Part shown: piece after piece, positions 1 through 10,861 of the stretch | Layout: every line of letters starts with the position of its first letter | Numbering within the stretch: the stretch's first letter is position 1 | NCBI RefSeq assembly: GCF_020921035.1 | Contig: NC_063151.1 | Coordinates: 5,084,001 to 5,148,000, forward strand | Direction: 5' to 3' | Source of the DNA: Rhodamnia argentea | Lineage: Eukaryota; Streptophyta; Magnoliopsida; Myrtales; Myrtaceae | Length of the DNA stretch: 64,000 nucleotides | Program-made: the position numbers and the translations under genes | The notes under the pieces: model-generated | The model's database searches: none | Seen by the model: the letters and a program-made list of their open reading frames with translations, nothing else | What the model was told of the DNA's origin: nothing

Positions 1-1098
1 CTCGAATGGCACTTTCGTCATTTCACATTTTAATTTTTTGTTCATTTTCCTCTTTTTTTTTTCCTTTTAATTAAAAAAAAAAAAGGAAAAAAAGCCGCAC
101 AGGTGGGAGGGCTGCCCCTCTCGCTTGTGTGGCCGCCGGCGCATCGCTTATGGGGGGTCGGCGATGGCGATGAAAGCCGGCGTCACTAGCCAAAAGCGAG
201 GGTCACCGAGAGAAGGTCGGGCCCTCTCCCAGATTTGTGTGGGATCGGCAGGCCCCGCCCGGATCAGGGGCCGCGGGTCGTCGCTCGAGACCGGGCAGGG
301 GTCACCTAAGCAACGGCATGGCCTCGGAGCAGCAATGGGTCGCGACTACGAAGGCCGAGGGTGGTGTCGAGTTTCGTAGAGGGCGGCCGCGGGGTCCTCT
401 AGTGGCGCGACGGCTCAAGGTCTTGGGTCGGGTGCGGATCCGAGCTTCTTGGGCTCGAATCTGGTGGCGAGGGGAAGGCGGGCCGGCGATTGAACAGATG
501 GCTAGTGGCGCGAGGTGGAGTCGGTGGTTGAGTGGGTGGCGGTGAGCAAAGAAGGTGATAGGGGTCGGACCTCACCAAGCTCGTGGGTTCGTGGTTCTCT
601 CGGCCTCGGGTGCGGGGGCCGGAAACGGTGGCGGCGGCGGCGAGAGGCTTATACCAACGGTCGAGCGGCGCGGCCGTAGGTGGGTTGAGGTGGACGGCTA
701 GGCGGCATCTACAGATGGAGGGGTGGCCGTGAGCAACATAAGGAAGGAGAAGGAGAAGATGAAGACGAAGGAGAAGAAAGAAAAGAAAGAGTAGGGGAGG
801 GCCTGGTCGCATCGGGAAAGAGAGAGAGAGTGAAGGGAAAAAAAAGTGTAAAATAGATAAAAAAAGATTTAAAAAAAGAAAAAAAATCAAATAAATAAAA
901 AGACAAAAATACCCTTAAAATCATGCCCTTTTTTGAAATTTTATGGTTACTTCAAGCCCTTATTTGAAATAATATTCACTTCGGGCTCTTATTTGAGAAA
1001 ATGAGGATACTCCAGGCCCTTATTTGAAACAGATATCATTTAGGGTCTTTATTTAAAAAAATAAGAGGACTTTAGGCCATTTTTTGGATTTTTCCCCC
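1..1098. mobile_element. GC-rich foldback element, right part (left end may lie outside the window)
   Basis: A GC-rich core (about 100-730) passes through a purine-rich stretch (about 730-900) into an AT-rich arm (about 900-1098). That arm repeats phrases like 'gcccttatttgaaat' four times and ends in 'ggatttttcccc'. The same arm phrases recur at 30720-30803 and 61150-61272. At 60307-61272 they form the right end of an element whose left end is their inverted copy. By that analogy this is the right part of such an element. The long open frames inside are proline-, leucine- or phenylalanine-rich by-products of base composition, and I do not regard them as genes. Confidence 0.5.
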
Positions 1099-1239
1099 TA
1101 AATAAATGACGTGGAATCACAGTAACATCCGATGCATCTGACCCGGGGCCGAGAGGATCCGTCAACTTGACTAACATTCCGATGACCCCGCGCGAATCGG
1201 GCGCGGGCCCGAACGCGAGGTTCCTCTTCAAAGTCATTC

Positions 1240-1412
1240 AATTTGGTGGAAGGCAAACGAAAAAAAGACAGAAGCAGAAGTTTTCCCTCTTCGCCACCCT
1301 TCTCTCTCCCTCTCTTCTCGCACCTTCTTCCACCCTCTCCTTCACTTTCCACTCCCTCCTTCACCCTCTCTCTCTCCCCCTCTGAAACCCTCGCTCCTCC
1401 ATTTCCGACGCC
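1240..1412 (+). promoter_or_regulatory. Pyrimidine-rich leader of the aconitase gene
   Basis: Directly upstream of the aconitase ATG lies a long run rich in tctctccctc phrases, the kind of CT-rich sequence common in plant 5' leaders. No clear TATA box is visible between the foldback element, which ends near 1098, and this leader. The transcription start is therefore unknown. The transposon sits only about 300 bases upstream of the ATG. Confidence 0.35.
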
Positions 1413-4400
1413 ATGTACAACCTCACCTCTCCGTCTCCTCCTTCCCTCCTTGCCCTCTCCAGAGCTCGCTTCGACTCCACTCCCCTCTCCAGAATTCCCC
1501 CCGCCTTCTCCCCGCGACGTCCTCTCTCCGGAACCGCTCGCCCTTCGTCTCCTCCGCGTTCCGTTCCGCGCGCCGATCGGAGTTTCCGCTGTCCGAGCTT
1601 TTCCACCGCCCCGAGGTGCTCTGTTCCGCGGCTGAGCCGCGGCGTGCGCTGGCGGTCTCCTACGCTGAGTGTCCGCGCTCAGATTAGAACCGGTGCTCTG
1701 GTCATCGAGAGGCTCCAGCGAAGGATTGCTACTATGAGTACGGGACTCCCGTCGACTCTCTGCTTTCAGTATCATCGCCGTTGACGATATCGGTTATGTT
1801 AAATCTAAGAGCAAGCTAGATATCTCCAAAAGTTACTTGAATATAAGAACAAAGAGAACGTTATTTTCCTGGTGTTGGATTATTGATGAACGTATTGACA
1901 TAATGTCATCCCCTGCGCGCATTTCTACACGAGGTAGCGTTGAGTGGAGGAGTGATACGTGTCTGCCGTCAAGTATAACTCTGTGTAGAGTGGACGATCA
2001 CATGGAAACCTTTCGCTTGCGGTGCTTATGAAGAGTGCATGTAAGGAATTGTTGCCGTTGCATGTTTACTTGCATATATAGATCGTGACATATGAGTTGC
2101 CTTTTCAATTAGTAATTACTGGATTACTGATGAATTAGTTCGCATAACCTCTGCCATGAATCTGATGTTGAACTTTCCTATTGTTTTCTTTATGATAGAT
2201 TTTAGCAATAAATCTGATTGGATTCTATTATGTATTGCATGAAAGTGTGGTACATGCATAACTTAATTTTGATAGGCAAATTTATGATCGGTGACCATAA
2301 TAATTCTACTTATGGGCTAATCTTGTGCTGCGATAGTAATAGAATGAAATCAGAGGTGGAGATCATGGATTATCTGGCTCATGAGATATGATTTTGCAAG
2401 TGCTAAATACCAAGCTACTTGCTTCAATTTTCCTCCCTTGAATTCCAGCTCCAGAACATGCTTTCCAGAGAATATTGACAAGCCTTCCGAAGCCTGGAGG
2501 TGGAGAGTTTGGAAAGTTTTATAGCTTACCAGCTTTGAACGATCCCCGAGTAGGTATGCGCATCAGTTTCATTGATGGATGTGCATATACTCTGTTCTCA
2601 CAAAAGATGTTTGAAAACAACAAAAATCAAGTTCTGTTGATCGTGCCACAAACTAAAAGTAGAAGTGTAGGAATTGATTTCAGAAAAAAATTCTCTTTTG
2701 TCAGTTCTTGTCACCTAAATTTGTCCACCAAAAACTACATTGCTAATCAAATTTAATTCTCTGGAAAAGAAGGAAAATTATGGATTCCTCAAAATGCATT
2801 TGCTTGAATGCAAACTAAGATTATATCGCCCTATTGATTTCTTTCTTCATCTGATTCTCGCCTGGGGTCCAATAAAGTTGTTGCCATCATTCCTGAACAA
2901 TGCAGAGAGGCTGCCCTACTCTATAAGGATACTCTTGGAATCTGCTATACGTAATTGCAACAACTTCCTAGTCACTAAGGATGATGTTGAAAAGATCATT
3001 GACTGGGAGAATACATCACCTAAGCAAGTTGAAATTCCCTTCCAGCCTGCCCGTGTCCTGTTGCAGGTTAAAAATTATTAATTGGATGAAAGTAGCTTGC
3101 TTTTTGGGTTGTACCTTACACATTTTAAGGCTTCTGAGCTGTTGAACAGGATTTTACAGGAGTACCGGCGGTGGTTGACCTTGCTTGCATGCGGGATGCC
3201 ATGAAGGATCTTGGCAGTGATCCTGAAAATATCAATCCGTTGGTTGGTGACTTTTTGAACAAGTTGATTTGTGAAATTTTTGTTATTTTCAAATTCCAGT
3301 TACTATTTCCTCTACAGGGTGATCCCTAGATGTATCATTTGTCGTGTCTACCAAAACCTGAGAAAACAAGAGTTCAATCTATTTGCACAAGAACACTCAC
3401 TTTTGCTGAGTCACAGCCTTAATATTTTTTGTTGCTACATGAAGTCAAAGATTTGTTTTTACACCAAACAAAAGCTTATAAGAGTTTGCAGTTGCACTGT
3501 TTCTCACAAGAGCAAACAACTACATGGCAATTCACGTGGAGTCAAGATATCTAGAAAACTAATGGCATCCCAACATGAGTAGTCGCATTCAAATGCTTCT
3601 TTTAAAATTGTCTAGTGCATTTCTTTTTTATATGAGGATTTGACAATTGGCTAATAACTTAGAATATCTCACACTTGCAGGTTCCGGTGGACCTGGTTGT
3701 CGATCATTCTGTTCAGGTTGATGTAGCCAGAAATGAGAATGCTTTGGAGGCTAATATGGAATTGGAGTTTCACCGAAACAAAGAGAGATTTGCTTTCCTT
3801 AAGTGAGGATCCACCTCTTTCCATAACATGCTTGTTGTGCCACCTGGTTCTGGGATAGTCCACCAGGTGAGGATGTTTCAGCAGCCCATTGATAAAACTC
3901 AATTTGAGTCTCTCTCTCCTCGTGGATAAAATCTGGGCAACGCATTAATCATTTTGGTTTGTGGAAATGGTGTTTTCTTGATAAATTTTTCAGGTTAATC
4001 TGGAATATCTTGGAAGGGTTGTTTTTAACACTGATGGCATTCTGTACCCAGATAGTGTGGTCGGTACAGATTCCCATACAACTATGATTGATGGGTTAGG
4101 AGTAGTTGGTTGGGGAGTGGGAGGAATTGAAGCAGAGGCAGCTATGCTTGGACAGGTAGATTCGGCATTTCTGCTTCCCCTCTCTGCCACACCCGCTCAT
4201 CCCCACCATTGTTCCATCTTGACTGATGTATGATAGCAGGTTTGATTGAACCAGAGTATTAATATTTTGTTTTGAAGTCTCCATAAGATATGAACTCTAT
4301 GGCATGCTCCTAAATGCTGAGTGTGAAATGCAGTGATAAATGTAGTGATCTTTGAGGACCATGGCCAGACATCTTACTCAGTTTATGAGTGTGCAGTTAA

Positions 4401-7400
4401 TCCAGTTTGAAGAAATTATATAATTTCCTCTCTACTTTTGTTAAGGTCCTCCTCAAGAAAGTGTACCTGTCGCTCTTGGAGTTCATCAATGTTCTAAGTA
4501 CCTTCATTAGCATGTAGTAATCCTGTAGAGACAAAGAGAAAGCATAATCTGCTATGGGATTAGAGATAACTTTTGCTTCCTCTGATCCAATATCCTTTGT
4601 ATTTGACAGCCCATGAGCATGGTATTGCCTGGCGTTGTTGGGTTCAAGTTGACAGGACAGTTGCGTGACGGTGTCACTGCCACTGACTTAGTTTTAACTG
4701 TAACCCAGATACTCAGAAAGCATGGTGTTGTCGGGAAGTTTGTTGAGTTTTATGGTGGGTTACTGAAAAGAAAACCCTGGAAATTGAATTTTCACACCAT
4801 ACTTTTGTTTCTTTCACACCAATTGTACATCTCATGTTTAATTTAGGTGAAGGAATGGCTCGGTTATCACTAGCTGACAGGGCCACAATTGCTAACATGT
4901 CTCCTGAGTATGGGGCAACAATGGGCTTCTTCCCTGTGGATCATCTTACATTGCAGTACCTGAGGTTAACAGGACGGAGTGATGAAACGGTGAGCTGATT
5001 TGATATAGATTTATGTTACAATTTAGTGCCCGTTCTCTGTGGAAGATAAACCTGTCTTGCCACGTAATTTTTGTTTTGACTTAGGTGTCCATGATAGAGG
5101 CATATTTGCGTGCAAACAAGATGTTTGTTGACTATAGTGAGGTAATTTTTGTCGCTTCCTTTTGTTGAATAAATGTAATCTAGAGGCGCAGACCACATCT
5201 ACTAACTATTTTGATTTTCCAGCCTCAACGAGAAATAGCATACACATCTTATCTTCAGTTGGACCTGGCAGATGTTGAACCTTCAGTTGCAGGACCAAAA
5301 AGGTAATGAATAGTATTGATCCAATCACCCGTTAATCATTTGCTATTCCCAATGATGATTTTCTTTATTTCTTCATGAAGGCCTCACGACCGAGTTCCTT
5401 AGAAAGATCTGAAGGCTGATTGGCATGCTTGTCTTGACAACAAAGTTGGCTTCAAGGTAATTGCTCTGTGAAATTTGCGTGGGCATTCTTGGACGATTCT
5501 AGTTCTCTACCATTTCTAAGTTTCTTTAGCTCAATAGCTTCCTATGACGATAACTCTCCTGGTGTGGAGTTTTTACTTACGTCTATAACTTTAAGTTTGT
5601 TCAGCTTTATAGATTTTTTTTTTTCTTGAAGCTAGTTAGTGCCTCCAGATGCAAAGTCTATATGGCTGATTTTTTGTCTGGGCACGCAGGCACGCGCACA
5701 TATTGTTATCTGATATTTAATTTTAACCATCCTAAACCAATTGTGGCATCACAATGTTGATTAATGTGACCGTTGGATATTTGTTTCCCACTTTACTTTA
5801 TTTCAGGGATTTAATGTACCAAAGGAGGCACAAGATAGATTGGTAGCCTTTTCATTCCATGGAATACCTGCGGAGCTTAAGCATGGTAGTGTCGTTATTG
5901 CAGCAATCACAAGTTGCACAAACACGTCAAACCCTAGTGTCATGCTTGGAGCTGGGCTTGTTGCAAAGAAAGCCTGTGAACTCGGATTGGAGGTTGGTTT
6001 TTGATTCTCAAATGTTTTGACCTCTTGAGACTTTTCTGGTGGCCAAACTCTAAGCATCTCAAATTGAGATTTGGCACATAAACTTAGTTACAGAAGAGAT
6101 TAACAAGAACAAGCGTGTCTCAGGTTAAACCATGGATTAAAACAAGTCTTGCACCTGGATCTGGAGTTGTCACAAAGTACCTGCTCAAGAGGTGTGCTAG
6201 ATGTATTTCTTTTTAATTCAATAGCTATTTAAGCGTATTACTCATTGTTCCAACATTTGCATCTGCAGTGGCTTGCAAAAGTATCTGAACTTTCAGGGCT
6301 TTCATTTAGTTGGTTATGGTTGCACTACATGCATCGGAAATTCAGGGGAACTTGATGAATCAGTTGCCTCTGCAATTGCAAATAATGGTAAATCTGACTT
6401 GTTTCTTTTTATTTAATACTTAGGTGGTCAATGTGTGAAAAAATGCGTGTTAAAACCTCACAGTAACCTCTTGCCTTGAAACTGGCTTATCTTTCTCTGA
6501 AATATGTAAGTTATCTAAATCTATGGGCATTAATAAGTGACTATAAGCGAAATCATCCAGAGAGTCTGAGTTAGCCTAATAAGGAGGATAAAGAAAACTC
6601 TAGCAATGCTTCTTGAGTCGTTTCAAGTACCATGAAGATTTTGTTCCAGCAGGCAAGAATTGTATCCACAAAGTTGTGCCATCTTGCCATGAGCCCTTGT
6701 GGCACCTCTAGCTTCAGGTTTATAGGCTTGTTAAGATCCTTTCTTGGTCAAAATAGATAATATAAACAGTAATGTTGCTCCATGGGTGAGAGTCATCTGA
6801 GAATTCATGGTTTTATGGAAAGAGATGCTAATGGAAATGCAATCTGTATCCATGTGGCTAGGTAACAAGTATAGGCGACAAGCACCAAACAAGACTTGAA
6901 AAAATCCCTAAGGTTACTTCCTTTAATATATGAGTCGAGCTTTGATGACTTCCTTGCTTTGCATTAAGATAAATCATACATTTCTGCTCGCTTATGCTTC
7001 TAAAACCAATTCTTTCATTCTCTTTCCAGAGTACCTGGCCCACTAAACTGAGCTTTGTTTTTTTTTTGTGTGTGTGTGGGGTTGGGGGGCTTGTTATTGC
7101 GAAGGGCTTTCCATCGTGCCATCTGTTTGTCAATCTTGATAATTTTTGTCCACCTGCTGATGATTCTGTTTGCTTCTTTATCTGAAGTGGATCATTTTCA
7201 TGATATTTCGGGTTCAGCCAAAGTTGATTTTTTGGTTTATTTTGCAGATATAATTGCTGCAGCTGTGCTTTCTGGAAATCGAAATTTTGAAGGCCGTGTT
7301 CACCCATTGACGAGAGCAAACTATCTTGCTTCACCTCCATTGGTAGTTGCATATGCACTTGCGGGCACGGTATGCATGCAGATGTCTGCGGTGGAATTTT

Positions 7401-9293
7401 ACCTTCTGACAGCTTTATATCTTGTTGGATACTTCCATTGGAGCCTTCATTGTAAACAGTGGCATACCAATATGACCACATGAAAGCCTTAATATGTGGT
7501 TTTTACTTACATTTGGTCAGATTCTTATTTACTTTGAAGCTGTTGACCTGATATGTTCAGAATTGCATATTTTGTTAGAAGCAGTTTTCTCGACTCAATA
7601 GTTTATGAGGACTAGCTGACTCCTTTTTCAATTAGGTTGACATTGATTTTGATAAGGAATCTATTGGAACATCAAAGGATGAGAAGAAAGTATATTTCAA
7701 GGATATTTGGCCGAGTAATGAGGAAATTGCAGAGGTAGATGCCTATTGAATTCACCGGATTGATTCTTTGGCGCTTTCCATCTCTTACAGTTGGACCAAT
7801 GGACATGCATTTTACTCTGATGTTGGTTGTTCAAGCTAATGTGTTGCCGGACATGTTCAAGAGCACTTATGAGGCTAGTACAAGGGGAAATCCTATGTGG
7901 AATCAGCTCTCTGCACCTTCCTCTACCCTATATTCTTGGGATCCAAGCTCGACTTATATTCATCAACCTCCATATTTTAAGAACATGACCATGGATCCTC
8001 CTGGTCCTCATAGAGTGAAGGATGCCTATTGCCTACTGAACTTTGGAGACAGCATAACTACTGATCATATCTCACCAGCTGGAAGTATCCACAAGGACAG
8101 CCCTGCAGGTAAGTATCTCTTGGAACACGGAGTGGACCCCAAGGATTTTAACTCTTTTGGCAGCCGGCGAGGCAATGATGAAGTGATGACGCGTGGTACT
8201 TTTGCCAATATTCGCCTTTTCAACAAGCTCTTGAACGGAGAAGTGGGTCCAAATACGATTCATATCCCATCAGGAGAGAAACTGTTTGTGTATGATGCCG
8301 CTATGGTGAGTCATAAAATTTAAGATGCATGGTCCCACCTTAGCAGCTCCATGGCATGTACGCTTAGACGTGAACTGCTTAAGTTCAGCATGCTCATCTG
8401 TATTATATTATCATGATGGGGATGGCCTAAAACTCGTGAATTGAACTCCTTTTCCAAGGAGCAAATACTACAGTGCATGAATCATAAAATGCAGACATCA
8501 TGTCAATATTTCCCTTTCAGTTAGAGGTTGTAGAGCTGACATCCAGATCTTGGATCGGCTGAATATTGATTATTGCATGATGAGTCCCGAGAATCGTTGC
8601 TTAATATGCTTGCGCCTTTCAAATTCTGACGTGCCTGTATTCTTGCAGAGGTACAAGGTCGCTGGGCAAGACACAATTATCCTCGCAGGAGCTGAGTATG
8701 GAAGTGGCAGCTCTCGAGATTGGGCTGCCAAGGGACCGATGCTCCTGGTGGGGTCATGTTTGATTTAACTCAACATATTCAATTCCCCAGTATTCCTTTT
8801 AGTTTGGGTTCGGTATCTCTAAGCATGATGGGCTTAATTAGGGGGTGGAAGCAGTGATCGCCAAAAGTTTTGAGAGAATACATCGTAGCAATCTGGCTGG
8901 TATGAGGGTCATTCCACTGTGTTTCAAGCCAGGCGAGGATGCGGACATGTTGGGATTGACGGGGCATGAACGCTACACCATAGACCTTCCCAGTAAAGTC
9001 AGTGAGATAAGGCCTGGCCAAGATGTTACTGTTACAACCAATACCGCGAAATCATTCACATGTACCCTGCGATTTGATACCGAGGTAATGTGCCTGCGGC
9101 CTTTCCCTAGTTTTGTTCATTGCATTGTCATTCCTTTTATCAACTCCCATAATAATAGTACGGGCATATATCGAGAAGGACCCCTGGTTTTTATGTTTGT
9201 ATCGTTGATTTTGATTGATTGCAGGTAGAGCTGGCATATTTTGATCATGGTGGAATTCTACAATATGTTCTACGCAGCCTGATTAAACAGTAA
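1413..9293 (+). pseudogene. Aconitate hydratase (aconitase), 20 exons, disabled by two nonsense codons
   Basis: Aconitase interconverts citrate and isocitrate using a [4Fe-4S] cluster; plant copies serve mitochondria and cytosol. Exons by homology: 1413-1737, 2449-2553, 2906-3066, 3150-3242, 3681-3866, 3994-4155, 4610-4754, 4847-4989, 5085-5141, 5223-5302, 5381-5457, 5807-5992, 6124-6191, 6269-6387, 7248-7369, 7636-7734, 7826-8305, 8649-8747, 8842-9084, 9224-9293. The Arg/Ser-rich N-terminus looks like a targeting peptide before RAQIRT. Family motifs remain: [11 protein letters not shown], the cluster cysteines in SCTNTS and [14 protein letters not shown], and GSGSSRDW. But TGA at 3804-3806 replaces the Trp of the LKWGS motif, TAG at 5400-5402 replaces a Leu after HDRVP, and the acceptor before 7826 reads TG, not AG. 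The remaining inferred exon joins otherwise keep frame, so loss looks recent. The product would stop after about one third of the protein. Identity is certain; inactivity is likely unless the stops are sequence errors. Confidence 0.88.
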
Positions 9294-9599
9294 ACTTAGA
9301 GTCAGCAGTTCGCTTCTTTTCGTTTCTTGGAGAGGTCCGGGAAATAATAGTGTGTGAAAAATCCTTTGGTTTTCTTGTACGTAATAATTTGGTTTGGTGA
9401 AAAATTTGGGGGACGAGTGTGGGGATTAAAGATGTGAAGCATTCGAAGAATGCATTGGATAACAGATCATCATATCAGGACAGAATCAAGGTCGAAATTC
9501 CACATGGGAGCCCGCTAAGGTTTTTTTTTTATGTAAAATAAAATTTAAGTCTGGTTCGTCGTATTATTTGAAAAGTAAAAACCGACCAAGACTGTGTAA

Positions 9600-10180
9600 G
9601 ACGATAAGGCCCATCGTGGCTGGCCCATTGGGGACATAACGTGAAGCCCATCCCTTATGGGCCCTCGAAGCTGTTCGTCACACAAAGGCCCATTATCTTG
9701 TCCAATGTCTGGCCCATTGAATCCGCCAATGTCCAGGTCTGCCCATTAGGCCCAAAAGTAATGGGCCCAATAGGCCTGAGGTACGGCCCATTATACTGCT
9801 CCACCAGGCCCAACTTGGCCCAGTAAAAAAACCAAATAGGCCCAATGGGCCATCATGTGGGCCCAGATGCTCAATGGCTGGGCCAAACTTGGCCCATAAT
9901 CTTAGCCCCAAAGCGTGGCCCATTCTCTAGGCCCAAAATGCCCCAAAGCCTGACGAAACTTGGCACACTATCTAGGCCCACTGTCGGGCCCAAAATTTGG
10001 CCCTTTTTACACCAAATAGGCCCAATCTTGGCCTATTATCTAGGCCCATTCTACAGTTGAAAATTGACCCATTACCTAGGCCCATGATCTAGTGGCAAAG
10101 TCCAACCATATCTTAGTCCATTATCTGGCCCAACAGTTCCAAAGCCCGGCCCAAATTGGCCCATTTAGACTCAGTAAATT
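9600..10180. repeat. GGCCCA-dense degenerate repeat block
   Basis: I count about 22 copies of GGCCCA on the plus strand within about 560 bases, against about 5 of the reverse complement TGGGCC. Many copies sit in longer phrases such as 'attatctaggcccattc' and 'cttggcccat', spaced irregularly at roughly 15-40 bases. This looks like a decayed minisatellite. The block lies between the 3' ends of two converging genes, so a promoter role is not expected from position, although TGGGCC is the plant site II motif bound by TCP factors. Open frames through it are repeats read as protein. Confidence 0.7.
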
Positions 10181-10408
10181 TGTCTGCATGCACTTGACAG
10201 GCTTTGGGCCTATTACACTTCAATTAAAGGGTGTCAACGTAATGTTATTATCTTAAGCCTAACCAGGTTCACTCCTGGGAAAGCCACCGCCCCGTTCAAC
10301 CCAACCCGATAACCCACTTATACCGTTCTATTATTATTGTTATTTCTTTTTTTTATTTCAGTCAATTCGCTGTTGCGACTGGTTTTACGGGCTTGAGGAG
10401 TGCACTCC

Positions 10409-10590
10409 AAAAGGATTTAGTAGCAGAAAGAACAAATTACAGACCTAAAATGGACCTGCCCCTGCTCAAGCCCAGCCCTGAACCAACCAATATGGAAGTG
10501 TACTAAAAAAGGATTTAGATGCAGAAAGAACAAATTACCGACCTAAAATGAACCCGCCCCTGCTCAAGCCCGGCCCTGAACCAACCTCCA
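10409..10590. repeat. Two-copy tandem repeat, ~98-bp unit
   Basis: The segment starting 'aaaaggatttag' at 10409 recurs at 10507. Both copies run through 'gcagaaagaacaaatta', 'cctgctcaagccc' and 'ccctgaaccaacc' with only a few substitutions. It lies 3' of the LRR gene's stop codon and contains no gene. Confidence 0.8.
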
Positions 10591-10861
10591 TGAGACACTT
10601 CAAACGCTATCCAGCACCGCAATGAAACGCTGCCTGTTCCTCTCGTCACCAAGGTATACAGATTATATGATCGGGATATAATAATTACAAATTTATGATG
10701 GCCAAATTCTAAGCTCACAAGAATATGCTAACGCACGCTAGCTGAACCTCATCAAAACAAGGCCGTATGCTGCAGACATTATGAAACACAAGCACCCAAA
10801 AACATCATGGTAATACAACGAAAGCGTTCTCCGAGGTGCTGCCCTTGATTATCCACGAACA

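Noticed and set aside
399..924. Overlapping minus-strand open frames rich in Phe, Leu and Pro
   Set aside because: They are the complement of a purine-rich transposon segment; composition alone explains the lack of stops and there is no domain.
1098..1775. 225-residue minus-strand open frame rich in Arg, Glu and Gly
   Set aside because: Antisense to aconitase exon 1 and its CT-rich leader; no protein resemblance.
3804..3806. Idea that the aconitase stop lies in an intron or wrong frame
   Set aside because: Exon 5 starts at 3681 in phase 0 and 123 bases later reaches the TGA; flanking residues match the family on both sides, so the stop is truly in frame.
9641..10060. Open frames with repeated Gly-Pro and Trp residues
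   Set aside because: Produced by reading the GGCCCA repeats in several frames; no start context or domain.
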